From Bacteroidetes bacterium CG23_combo_of_CG06-09_8_20_14_all_32_9 (GTDB lineage: Bacteria > Bacteroidota > Bacteroidia > Bacteroidales > GWA2-32-17): a DNA stretch of 6,899 bases. The stretch spans positions 1 to 6,899 of the forward strand of contig PCSS01000365.1 of NCBI GenBank assembly GCA_002771395.1, written 5' to 3'. The translations under genes and the position numbers were made by a program. Each line of letters opens with the position of its first letter. The first letter of the stretch is position 1. The notes beneath the pieces are model-generated. The model worked only from the letters and a program-made list of their open reading frames with translations, did not search any database and was not told the origin of the DNA. Below are positions 1-6,252 of the stretch, piece by piece.

Positions 1-43
1 GTCTTCATCAATCCTATCAATCTTCTTCAATCTACATCAATCT
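1..43. repeat. Degenerate decamer tandem repeat
   Basis: Four consecutive units end in TCAAT: CTTCATCAAT, CCTATCAAT (9 nt), CTTCTTCAAT and CTACATCAAT, at 3-41. The array may continue to the left of the window. It lies about 50 bp upstream of the CAP/OmpA gene, and the DNA between them shows no TAnnTTTG promoter box, so the array's function is unknown. It is non-coding as far as can be seen. Confidence 0.7.
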
Positions 44-91
44 GAAAAATATAAGTAATTAATAATGAAACAGTAACTAAAATATAAACAC

Positions 92-2539
92 ATGAAATTA
101 CGCTTACTAATTTTGATATTATCTGTAATAAGCAGTTCTACGTGGAATGTTTTGAATGCTCAAACCGAAAATTTGCCTGCCAATACCAATAACTATACCC
201 GAAACATTGATTCCGAAGATTATAATGCCGATATTTTAAATGAACTCCTTCGTAAAGAAATAAATAAATATCGTACAAAACAAAAAGCAGATACTTTAAC
301 TTTTGAAATAATACTTAAAAATGCTGCTGACGACCAAACTGTTTTTATGGCTCAAACCATGAATGCCACTTATGAGCAGAGCGGGGAAAAAAGCACAACA
401 GGAAAAAGAATTGTTTTTTACGGCGGCTCCGATAATGGAGACGAGTTAGTTGCTAAAATGCCAATTAACAAAGGGAACGAAATATATACTTACGGTAAAG
501 TTGCAGATGATATTATGTTTAAATGGCTGTCGGATAAAAAAGGATTGCTCGTACTTAACGACCCCAAATACATGTTTTTTGGTATCGGTTCCGCCCTTGA
601 TGCCGAACATAATAAAGTTTATGTTTCAGTTGTTTTTGGAAACTACAGTTCGTTTAATGCCGGAAGTACACGGAGCAAAGAACTTGCAATACCATTTACT
701 ACAAAAAAATACGGACTCGAAAGATTTGACGATAAAATTTGTAAAGGCTGCGATAAGTTCAGAAATATTGAAAATTTACAAAAGGGACTTTACGTAAAAG
801 AAGGCGATATTTATTTTAAGTACAACAATTTTAAAGCACTTAATAAACTTTTAAAAGACCCCTCTGACGGGTTGGTAGTTGACGTTGTACAACGCCTGCA
901 ATACCCGTGCGAAGGCGAAAACATTATTAATAACAACCTTGTGAATAAGGGCGTGATGATTAAAAGATTTAAAGCAACAAAATTTGAAAAGAAAAATCTT
1001 GTAAAAGACACTAAAGAGCAAAAAAATAAAGTTGAAGTATTAATTGGAAAATTGCCAAAAGGAATTACCGATAATTATGAATTAAATTTATTGATAGTAA
1101 TTGGCAATAAAGTCTGTCGCACAATTTCTCCATCGTTTGACGAAAGTGGTGGTGTTGAATATTCAAATGTTATTGAATTACTTGCCGATACAGTTGTTAC
1201 TGGAGAATCGGAATATATTCCTACAACTGAAAATTCAACTCTTGAGTTCATAATTCCTTTTGAGAAAAATAAATTTACTTACAAACCCGAAGACATTGAA
1301 CCTCTTATAAAAAAACTAAAAGAGCCCGATTTTATTATAAAAGACCTTTCCATTTATGCTTATTCTTCAATTGAAGGTACCGACGAAACAAATAAAATAC
1401 TTCAGAAAAACCGTGCCGAAAGCATTGTGGAGGCTTTAAAATTTCGTCAAAAACACAAAATAGTTTATAAAATAACTACCGGTGATAACATTGAAGATTT
1501 TAAACGCGACATTCAGGGAACCGAATTTAACAATATGGCAAACATGTTAATTTCTGAAATTCAGGAATATATCAGAAAAAATAATCTTGCAGAAAAACTC
1601 GAGCCAATTTTACAACAGCACCGTTACTCAAAAATTACTATGAAAATTACTTATGATATTGAAGGTAAAAAAGAACAGGCTTTTGTGCTTAGCCGTTTTA
1701 ATAAAAGCGTGAAAGAAAATAACTTAATACGTGCACTTTCTGTTCAGAAATTTATTTTCAGAAAAGTTTTAAAGAAAGAATATACCGCTGAAGCAGTAAC
1801 AGGACAAGAAATTCCGGAAACTCCTGAATTTGCCGGGCTTTTATTAAATAAACTGTGGCTGTCGGGGTTATTAATGAATAAATTATGGCTCGAAAAATAC
1901 ATTAATAACGATGATATTAATGAAGAATATTGCGATAAAATTACTGCTCTTCACAACATGGCACCAGATAATTTCTATATAACTTACAATTGGTATTATT
2001 GCCGCATACTGCACGAAGAATTTAAAGATGATAAAAATATCGTTGATTTTCAGAAAGAAATAAGTGATTTATATTCAACAGGCTTAAAAAAGCAAACTGT
2101 TGATTTACTTAATATGGAGTTACAGTATAAAATAATTCAGTATTTAGATACTCTGGGAACTCCATCACCATTGCTACTTGCAAGCTTTGATACCATCCGC
2201 TCCATTTCTAAACTTACAGAAGCCAACTGGCAAAACTCGCTTAAATTAGCGTACATTTTTGTTAATCTGAAAGATTATGAATTTGCAGCTAACCTTTTAG
2301 AGCCTTATATTATTAGTGATAATCCGTATGACGAATTAATTTTTTCATATATTGTAATTTGCAGTCATTTGCCTTACAAATTCGGTTCGCCCAGATTTTT
2401 TCTTGCCATGAACAAAGCCAAAGATTTGGATAAAGAAAGATATTGCAAGCTTTTTAATAAAGATAAACTTACTATTCAGGCATTCGAAAACACTAAAGTA
2501 AAAGAAGTTTATTGTAAAATATGCAGTGATAAAAAATGA
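92..2539 (+). CDS. Exported CAP-like / OmpA-like domain protein with helical C-terminus
   Basis: This 815-residue protein begins with a Sec signal peptide: a charged MKLR start, a hydrophobic core to about residue 20 and a probable cut after LNA23. Residues about 47-188 resemble a CAP/SCP-like domain. They have a first helix with NKYR, a W-L-S motif near 145-147, a NDPKY...GIG segment at 156-166 and a final VSVVFGNY strand. The usual pocket histidines are absent (Gln82 and Lys-Gly at 150-151 occupy their approximate places). Residues about 383-525 resemble an OmpA-like domain, with FIIPFEKNK at 386-394 and SSIEGTDETN ... RAESIVEAL at 425-449. Asn434 and Arg441 of the peptidoglycan-binding signature are kept, but the usual Asp is Ser. 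The rest (about 600-815) is mostly helical, TPR-like around 716-745, and ends in a cysteine-containing tail (YCKLF, YCKIC). It probably sits in the periplasm or outer envelope and may contact peptidoglycan (inference). No promoter box or Shine-Dalgarno is visible upstream. The ATG at 92 is chosen because it opens the signal peptide. It overlaps the next gene by 4 bp. Confidence 0.85.
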   Translation: MKLRLLILILSVISSSTWNVLNAQTENLPANTNNYTRNIDSEDYNADILNELLRKEINKYRTKQKADTLTFEIILKNAADDQTVFMAQTMNATYEQSGEKSTTGKRIVFYGGSDNGDELVAKMPINKGNEIYTYGKVADDIMFKWLSDKKGLLVLNDPKYMFFGIGSALDAEHNKVYVSVVFGNYSSFNAGSTRSKELAIPFTTKKYGLERFDDKICKGCDKFRNIENLQKGLYVKEGDIYFKYNNFKALNKLLKDPSDGLVVDVVQRLQYPCEGENIINNNLVNKGVMIKRFKATKFEKKNLVKDTKEQKNKVEVLIGKLPKGITDNYELNLLIVIGNKVCRTISPSFDESGGVEYSNVIELLADTVVTGESEYIPTTENSTLEFIIPFEKNKFTYKPEDIEPLIKKLKEPDFIIKDLSIYAYSSIEGTDETNKILQKNRAESIVEALKFRQKHKIVYKITTGDNIEDFKRDIQGTEFNNMANMLISEIQEYIRKNNLAEKLEPILQQHRYSKITMKITYDIEGKKEQAFVLSRFNKSVKENNLIRALSVQKFIFRKVLKKEYTAEAVTGQEIPETPEFAGLLLNKLWLSGLLMNKLWLEKYINNDDINEEYCDKITALHNMAPDNFYITYNWYYCRILHEEFKDDKNIVDFQKEISDLYSTGLKKQTVDLLNMELQYKIIQYLDTLGTPSPLLLASFDTIRSISKLTEANWQNSLKLAYIFVNLKDYEFAANLLEPYIISDNPYDELIFSYIVICSHLPYKFGSPRFFLAMNKAKDLDKERYCKLFNKDKLTIQAFENTKVKEVYCKICSDKK
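1832..1891 (+). repeat. In-gene 30-bp tandem duplication (10 residues x2)
   Basis: Within the CAP/OmpA gene, residues 581-590 (AGLLLNKLWL) are repeated as 591-600 (SGLLMNKLWL). The proteins differ at only two positions, while the DNA copies have diverged at several synonymous sites. This suggests an old duplication kept under protein-level selection. It lies between the OmpA-like domain and the helical C-terminal region and could be a doubled amphipathic helix turn. Confidence 0.75.
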
Positions 2540-2985
2540 AAAAATGTATCATTTATGGACTAATAATTTGCTTATGCTTACAGGTATTGCAGGCACAGGA
2601 AAAAAAACCGTTTAATTTAGAATTATACTTTAACCGTACACTCACCGACAACGACAGGGTAAAAATAAAAGACAATATTTTTCAATATTCCCAACAAATT
2701 CACGCAAAACCAAAAAATGCTACTTTGTATATAAACCGTGGCGTTCAATATGCGTATTTAGGACTTTACCCCGATGCCATAAGCGACTATAACAAAGCCA
2801 TTAAAATTGATTCTACTCTTGCCGCAGCTTATTACAACCGCGGAATAGCAAAAGCAAGATTTGCATACACAAAAGGGTCTTGCCAGGATGTTAAAAAGTC
2901 AGCCATTTTAGGACTTGCACAAGGAAAAGAATTGTACAATAAAAAATGCGGTTTATTTAAAAAGGAATTGGGAGAATTGCCGTAA
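2536..2985 (+). CDS. Small exported TPR-repeat protein
   Basis: This 149-residue protein has a signal peptide (MKK, hydrophobic stretch 5-18, probable cut after LQA20). One clear tetratricopeptide repeat lies at about 61-94, with the signature NRG..Y..LG.Y.DAI.DYNKAI..D. A second, variant repeat at about 96-129 (AYYNRGIAK ... GSCQDVKKSAILG) is of the capping type often seen at the end of Bacteroidota TPR proteins. TPRs bind other proteins, so a scaffold or partner role in the periplasm is likely, but no substrate can be named. The start codon overlaps the upstream stop as ATGA at 2536-2539, which points to translational coupling and a functional link with the CAP/OmpA protein. The only alternative start would lose the signal peptide. 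The stop is 3 bp from the end of the convergent LuxE-family gene. Confidence 0.85.
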   Translation: MKKCIIYGLIICLCLQVLQAQEKKPFNLELYFNRTLTDNDRVKIKDNIFQYSQQIHAKPKNATLYINRGVQYAYLGLYPDAISDYNKAIKIDSTLAAAYYNRGIAKARFAYTKGSCQDVKKSAILGLAQGKELYNKKCGLFKKELGELP

Positions 2986-2988
2986 ATA

Positions 2989-3966
2989 TCAACTAATAAA
3001 CATGTTACAACCACGCATTTGGCTGTTATCAAACCTTCCTAAAACTTCAAAACTACTGTTGTTGTGAAATTTTCCTAAATCCTGCGTTTCTATAAAAGAG
3101 CATGAATACTGGTTTGCAAGATCAATAACATTTATTCCACCGGTACTTTTGGCGGCTAAAGAAAAAGGGTCGTAAATGTCGCGGATAAAAATTTTCATCC
3201 ATGGCGGACAGTAATAAATACCATTCCCTATAGAATATGCCTGCGAGAGCAACTCGGTCATTCCATATTCGCTGTGAATTGTTGTAACACCTAATTTATT
3301 ACACAATGTTTTATGTAGTTCGGTTCGTGTAATTTCTTTTCTTCTGCCTTTCATGCCGCCGGTTTCCATTACTATGAAATTATCGGAAAGGTGTTGTGGT
3401 AAAGCATCTGCAAAATCTAATAAAGCAAAACTAACTCCCAAAAGTATAACTTTTTGTGAGCTTTTATAATATTTCTTCAGGGTTTGATTTAATCCGGAAA
3501 TATTGTTCAGAAAAAAACCACTATCCTTGCAATCGCTGAGTTTTATCAGTTCATTTACCATATAAACTAATGATGAACCTTCTCTTTCGAGATATAATGG
3601 CAGTAAAGCAAAAAAACAATATTCCTGCGGAGCGCCATAAAACAATTGAAAACTTTGTATAAAACTTTTTCTGTAAACAGATAATTTATGTACATAATGT
3701 TTTGATGTTTCCTTGCCTGTTGAACCGCTACTTGTAAAAACGGTTTCAGCTTTTTCGGTGAACGTTGTTACTTTATGCGATTTAAAAAATTCAACCGGTA
3801 AAAATGGGATTTTTGAAATGCTATTTACCGACTCAGGTTTAATTTTCAGTAATTCAAGATATTTTTTGTAAACAAAATTATTTTTAACCTGATACCAAAA
3901 TGTTTTAAAAGCAATATTCTCAAAATCTGCATTATTACTTATGCTTAAAAAATCTAAATTAACCAT
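2989..3966 (-). CDS. LuxE-family acyl-protein synthetase
   Basis: This 325-residue protein belongs to the LuxE acyl-protein synthetase family, related to adenylate-forming enzymes. In bioluminescent bacteria LuxE activates a fatty acid with ATP and carries it as an acyl thioester before passing it to the LuxC reductase. Visible motifs are the phosphate-binding TSSGSTGK (78-85), ETGGMKGRRKE (201-211), SEYGMTEL (232-239), QDLG (295-298) and the C-terminal GRFDNSQMRGCN (310-321). Cys320 near the C-terminus is a candidate acyl-accepting residue (inference from LuxE, whose acyl site is a C-terminal cysteine). No luxA, luxB, luxC or luxD is present, so a luminescence role is unlikely. Bacteroidota carry such stand-alone homologues, often annotated acyltransferase, with unknown acyl substrate. 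The ATG at 3966 is the only early Met and lies 5 nt after a TAnnTTTG box, so the mRNA may be nearly leaderless. The enzyme is probably cytoplasmic, as no signal peptide is seen. Confidence 0.88.
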   Translation of the reverse strand: MVNLDFLSISNNADFENIAFKTFWYQVKNNFVYKKYLELLKIKPESVNSISKIPFLPVEFFKSHKVTTFTEKAETVFTSSGSTGKETSKHYVHKLSVYRKSFIQSFQLFYGAPQEYCFFALLPLYLEREGSSLVYMVNELIKLSDCKDSGFFLNNISGLNQTLKKYYKSSQKVILLGVSFALLDFADALPQHLSDNFIVMETGGMKGRRKEITRTELHKTLCNKLGVTTIHSEYGMTELLSQAYSIGNGIYYCPPWMKIFIRDIYDPFSLAAKSTGGINVIDLANQYSCSFIETQDLGKFHNNSSFEVLGRFDNSQMRGCNMFIS

Positions 3967-3971
3967 AATAA

Positions 3972-3979
3972 CAAAGTTA
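3972..3979 (-). promoter_or_regulatory. Bacteroidota -7 box for LuxE-family gene
   Basis: The minus strand reads TAACTTTG, an exact match to TAnnTTTG, ending 5 nt before the start codon at 3966. No TTTG -33 element is found at the usual spacing. If used, transcription would begin at or beside the ATG, giving a leaderless or almost leaderless message. Confidence 0.45.
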
Positions 3980-4007
3980 ATTATTAAGATAATTTACCCC
4001 GTTGGAT

Positions 4008-4109
4008 ATTGTTTATTGTTCATTGTTTCATTGCTTATTGCCTATTGCTTATTGCCTATTGCTCATTGTTTCATTATTTCATTATTTCATTGCTTATTGT
4101 TTATCGTTT
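4008..4109. repeat. Heptamer tandem repeat array (14 units)
   Basis: The plus strand can be read as 14 successive units with consensus ATTGYYT, mostly 7 nt with four 8-nt units (starting at 4022, 4065, 4073 and 4081). The core at 4030-4064 alternates ATTGCTT and ATTGCCT. On the minus strand it reads as CAATAAG/CAATAGG-type heptads. The last unit lies inside the 2TM gene, so that gene's stop codon (4101-4103) is part of the array. Everything else is in the gap between the 2TM and LuxE genes. The open frame across it on the plus strand is a by-product of the repeat. Confidence 0.85.
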
Positions 4110-4376
4110 GTCTTTTTCCATTATTTGCTTTATTTTCTTTTCTTCCCAGTTAGAACCGAATATCCTGCCTTTTGAATAAACTCCGAAAGCATGAATAGTT
4201 AAGCCTGTTCCCCAACCGATAAGTGGCCAAATAAACCAATAATTATCAGGTGTAGAAATAAGGTTAAATATAATCATAGCCGTATTTACAAGAACGTAAA
4301 TTATAGCATGAATATACAAACCTTTAAGTTCTTCGAGACGTTCTTTTGCACGTTTGTATTTTTCTATATCTTCCAT
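4101..4376 (-). CDS. 2TM-domain membrane protein
   Basis: This 91-residue protein matches the 2TM domain family, small two-helix membrane proteins common in Bacteroidota. An N-terminal charged helix (RAKERLEELKG, 9-19) leads into the first membrane segment at about 20-40, which starts YIH and includes Asn31 and Asn38. A short loop (STPDNYW) follows, then the second segment at about 47-67 with the family's GWGTGL..H pattern (54-62). A basic amphipathic tail with W-E-E-K-K-I ends the protein. In the family this domain occurs alone or fused to histidine kinases, and its molecular role is unknown. Both ends are probably cytoplasmic (inferred from the charged termini). The start at 4376 lies 62 bp after the gap stop, with its own TAnnTTTG box between them. 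The last three codons fall in the heptamer array. No hairpin terminator is seen after it. Confidence 0.87.
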   Translation of the reverse strand: MEDIEKYKRAKERLEELKGLYIHAIIYVLVNTAMIIFNLISTPDNYWFIWPLIGWGTGLTIHAFGVYSKGRIFGSNWEEKKIKQIMEKDKR

Positions 4377-4392
4377 AATCTGTATTTTTTTT

Positions 4393-4400
4393 CAAAAGTA
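4393..4400 (-). promoter_or_regulatory. Bacteroidota -7 box for 2TM gene
   Basis: The minus strand reads TACTTTTG, an exact TAnnTTTG match, 16 nt upstream of the start codon at 4376. A -33 element would have to lie inside the gap terminator hairpin, and no TTTG is found there. Position and sequence make it plausible but not proven. Confidence 0.5.
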
Positions 4401-4410
4401 AGTAAAAATT

Positions 4411-4440
4411 AAAAAACCGGCTCATCGCCGGTTCTTTTTT
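4411..4440 (-). terminator. Intrinsic terminator of gap (hairpin, possibly bidirectional)
   Basis: A perfect 7-bp stem, AACCGGC (4415-4421) and GCCGGTT (4427-4433), has a TCATC loop. It is flanked by six A's on the left and six T's (4435-4440) on the right. Read on the minus strand, the stem comes 5 bases after the gap stop codon and ends in a T-run, a classic rho-independent terminator. The symmetric flanks mean it could also stop plus-strand transcription. Confidence 0.9.
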
Positions 4441-5446
4441 ATTTGAAAAGTAATGGAATTAAATCAACTACCCGGCTTGAGTAACCCCATTCGTTATCGT
4501 ACCACGAAAGTACTTTTACGGTTTTTCCAATAACCATGGTACTAAGTGCATCAAAAATGCTTGAATGCGGATTATGAATAACATCAACCGATACAATTGG
4601 GTCTTCGGTGTATTCAAGAATACCTTTCATTGTAGTTTCGGCAGCTTTTTTAAAAGCCGCATTAATTTGTTCTTTAGTAACTTCTGTTTTTAAATTAGCA
4701 ACAAAATCAACTAATGAACCTGTTGGGGTTGGTACGCGAATAGCCATGCCATCAATTTTTCCTTTTAATTCGGGAATAACTTTTCCAACCGCTTTAGCTG
4801 CACCCGTTGTTGTAGGTATTTGCGAAACAGCAGCCGACCTTGCTCTGCGTAAATCTTTATGCGGAGAATCAAGTATAATCTGGTCGTTGGTATATGAATG
4901 AACGGTAGTCATAAAACCGTTTTCAATGCCAAAATTATCATTAAGCACTTTTACAACGGGGGCAAGACAATTTGTAGTGCAACTGGCGTTTGAAACGCAC
5001 TGGTCGGTAGCTTGCAAATGGTCATTGTTTACTCCAATAACTATCATTCTGTCAATTTCATCCTTGGCGGGAACGGTAAGTATAACTTTTTTGGCGCCGT
5101 TTTTTAAGTGGTCGCCGTATCCGCCTTTATCGCTTATTTTATTTACAAATTTCCCCGTTGATTCAATTACAACATCGGGAGTTGAATGCCATTTTATATT
5201 TGCAGGAATTCTTTCGGCGCAAACTTTTATTTTGATGCCGTTCACTATAATATTTTCATTATCGAATGAAATGGTTCCATCAAATTTACCCTGTGTTGAA
5301 TCGTACTTTAACAGATGCGCCAGAGTTTTCGTATCTGTAATATCGTTAATACATACAATTTCGATGTCCGAACGGTTTAATGAAATTTTTAAAACGTTAC
5401 GTCCAATTCGCCCAAATCCGTTGATTGCTACTTTTATCTTTGTCAT
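4439..5446 (-). CDS. gap: Glyceraldehyde-3-phosphate dehydrogenase, type I
   Basis: This 335-residue enzyme, the normal length for the family, oxidises glyceraldehyde 3-phosphate to 1,3-bisphosphoglycerate using NAD+ and phosphate in glycolysis, and runs in reverse in gluconeogenesis. The Rossmann motif INGFGRIGR is at 8-16. Asp35 in CINDITD is the type of residue that favours NAD over NADP. The catalytic Cys156 lies in SNASCTTNC (152-160), and His183 in TVHSYTND is its partner. The phosphate-binding TTTGAAKAVG (212-221) and the C-terminal SWYDNEWGYSSRVVDL (314-329) are intact. All key residues are present, so it should be a functional cytoplasmic enzyme. The ATG at 5446 is preferred: an in-frame TTG two codons upstream (5452) would add only Met-Asn before the conserved MTKIKVAING start. 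The gene appears monocistronic, with its own promoter and a terminator directly after the stop. Confidence 0.97.
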   Translation of the reverse strand: MTKIKVAINGFGRIGRNVLKISLNRSDIEIVCINDITDTKTLAHLLKYDSTQGKFDGTISFDNENIIVNGIKIKVCAERIPANIKWHSTPDVVIESTGKFVNKISDKGGYGDHLKNGAKKVILTVPAKDEIDRMIVIGVNNDHLQATDQCVSNASCTTNCLAPVVKVLNDNFGIENGFMTTVHSYTNDQIILDSPHKDLRRARSAAVSQIPTTTGAAKAVGKVIPELKGKIDGMAIRVPTPTGSLVDFVANLKTEVTKEQINAAFKKAAETTMKGILEYTEDPIVSVDVIHNPHSSIFDALSTMVIGKTVKVLSWYDNEWGYSSRVVDLIPLLFK

Positions 5447-5487
5447 ATTCAAGAAATTAAATGTTGTTTAAACTAATTTTTATTTTT

Positions 5488-5518
5488 CAAAATTAATGTT
5501 TTTATATGCAATCACAAA
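5488..5518 (-). promoter_or_regulatory. Bacteroidota-type promoter of gap
   Basis: On the minus strand, TTTG (5518-5515) is followed after 19 nt by TAATTTTG (5495-5488). This fits the Bacteroidota TTTG / TAnnTTTG promoter at its usual spacing. Transcription would begin near 5480, giving a leader of about 35 nt that is A+T rich with no Shine-Dalgarno. It is the best-formed promoter in the window. Confidence 0.7.
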
Positions 5519-5599
5519 AATATTGTACCCAATCTTAAAAATTAGTAAAATGATATTTTTTACAAAAAACCTTATCATAATTCTACAAAACTATCTTAA

Positions 5600-5977
5600 G
5601 ACCAACAACTACTTTACAAAACTGAAAATATTTCAAAAATATATCCTGAATATTATATAATCAAGGTAAACCGTTTTGACAACTATGCCAAAAGTACCTT
5701 AGACGAATGGATATACTATTTAAAAAATGACGAGATAAAAGACGATTTCAGGGCAAAGGGTTTAGCAGAAGCAAAAGAGTTATTGAAAATTGATAAGATC
5801 AATGAAGAAGACCACAATGCTTACAAAAGATATTGGGAAAACAAAAGTTATGAAGCGAGCATGGTAAACACTATTAAATTTGATCGGGAATATAACCTAA
5901 AAAAAGCCAAAAAAGAAAAAGCTATTGAAATTGCAAAAAATCTTATTAATGCGGGTGTTGAAAAGGAATTAAAGTAG
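5600..5977 (+). pseudogene. C-terminal remnant of Rpn / PD-(D/E)XK family transposase-like nuclease
   Basis: An open stretch of 125 codons with no usable start resembles the C-terminal part of Rpn-family proteins (recombination-promoting nuclease, also annotated PD-(D/E)XK transposase). Diagnostic pieces are KIYPEYYIIKVNRF, LDEWIYYLKND, KDDFRAKGLAEAKE, AYKRYWENKSYEAS and the helical tail KEKAIEIAKNLINAGV. The N-terminal nuclease half, with its catalytic D and E-x-K residues, is absent, and a TAA at 5597 closes the frame upstream. Family members are usually about 300 residues, so well under half remains. After INAGV the sequence stops resembling the family and passes into PIN-gene sequence in another frame, so the 3' end is also cut. 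A TTG at 5783 could start a 64-residue product, but that is unlikely to be real. Assignment is from remembered family pattern. Confidence 0.7.
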
Positions 5978-6252
5978 AAAATACTGAATTTATTGAAACA
6001 ACGGATGAAGCCATAGATTTAGCAAATTAATATATTGCAGAAAAAGTAGTTGGACAAACAAGTTTTGCTGATTGTTTACATATTGCTCTTGCAACGATTT
6101 ATCGAGCTGATTTTTTAATAAGCTGGAATTTTAAACATATCGTTAATATGAGAAGAATTCAAGGATACAATTCTATCAATATCAAGAATGGTTACAAACA
6201 ATTAGAAATTCGTTCACCAAGAGATTTTATGATTTATGAAGAAAACATCTGA
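5962..6252 (+). pseudogene. Broken PIN-domain (VapC-like) toxin gene
   Basis: The frame from 5962 reads GIKVENTEFIETTDEAIDLAN, then a TAA at 6028-6030, then 73 more residues to the stop at 6250. The downstream part is the C-terminal half of a PIN-domain protein: ADCLHIALATI...DFLISWNFKHIVN, then IKNGYKQLEIRSPRDF. PIN proteins are RNases, often toxins of toxin-antitoxin pairs. The Asp in ADCLH and the Asp of DFLISWN are catalytic-site candidates, but the N-terminal half with the first acidic residue is missing. Relatives often have Lys where the TAA stands, so a single AAA to TAA change would explain it. Both the truncation and the nonsense codon make this non-functional. The 3' end overlaps the next small gene by 17 bp, a typical toxin-antitoxin arrangement. 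Confidence 0.75.

Noticed and set aside
4008..4109. CRISPR array
   Set aside because: Units are 7-8 nt with no spacers, and no cas genes are nearby.
3941..4153. 70-codon open frame on the plus strand rich in Leu, Ile and Cys
   Set aside because: It runs across the heptamer array and antisense ends of two real genes, and its hydrophobic repeats come from the 7-nt units.
4926..5471. 181-codon open frame opposite gap
   Set aside because: Antisense shadow of an intact GAPDH gene. It shows no family pattern of its own.
5783..5977. 64-residue gene starting at TTG
   Set aside because: The same frame extends upstream to 5600 with family-like sequence, so this is an internal part of a truncated gene.
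6028..6030. Stop-codon reassignment or readthrough to explain the TAA in the PIN gene
   Set aside because: TAA ends the intact gap, TPR and 2TM genes in the window, and the PIN gene also lacks its N-terminus, so decay is simpler.
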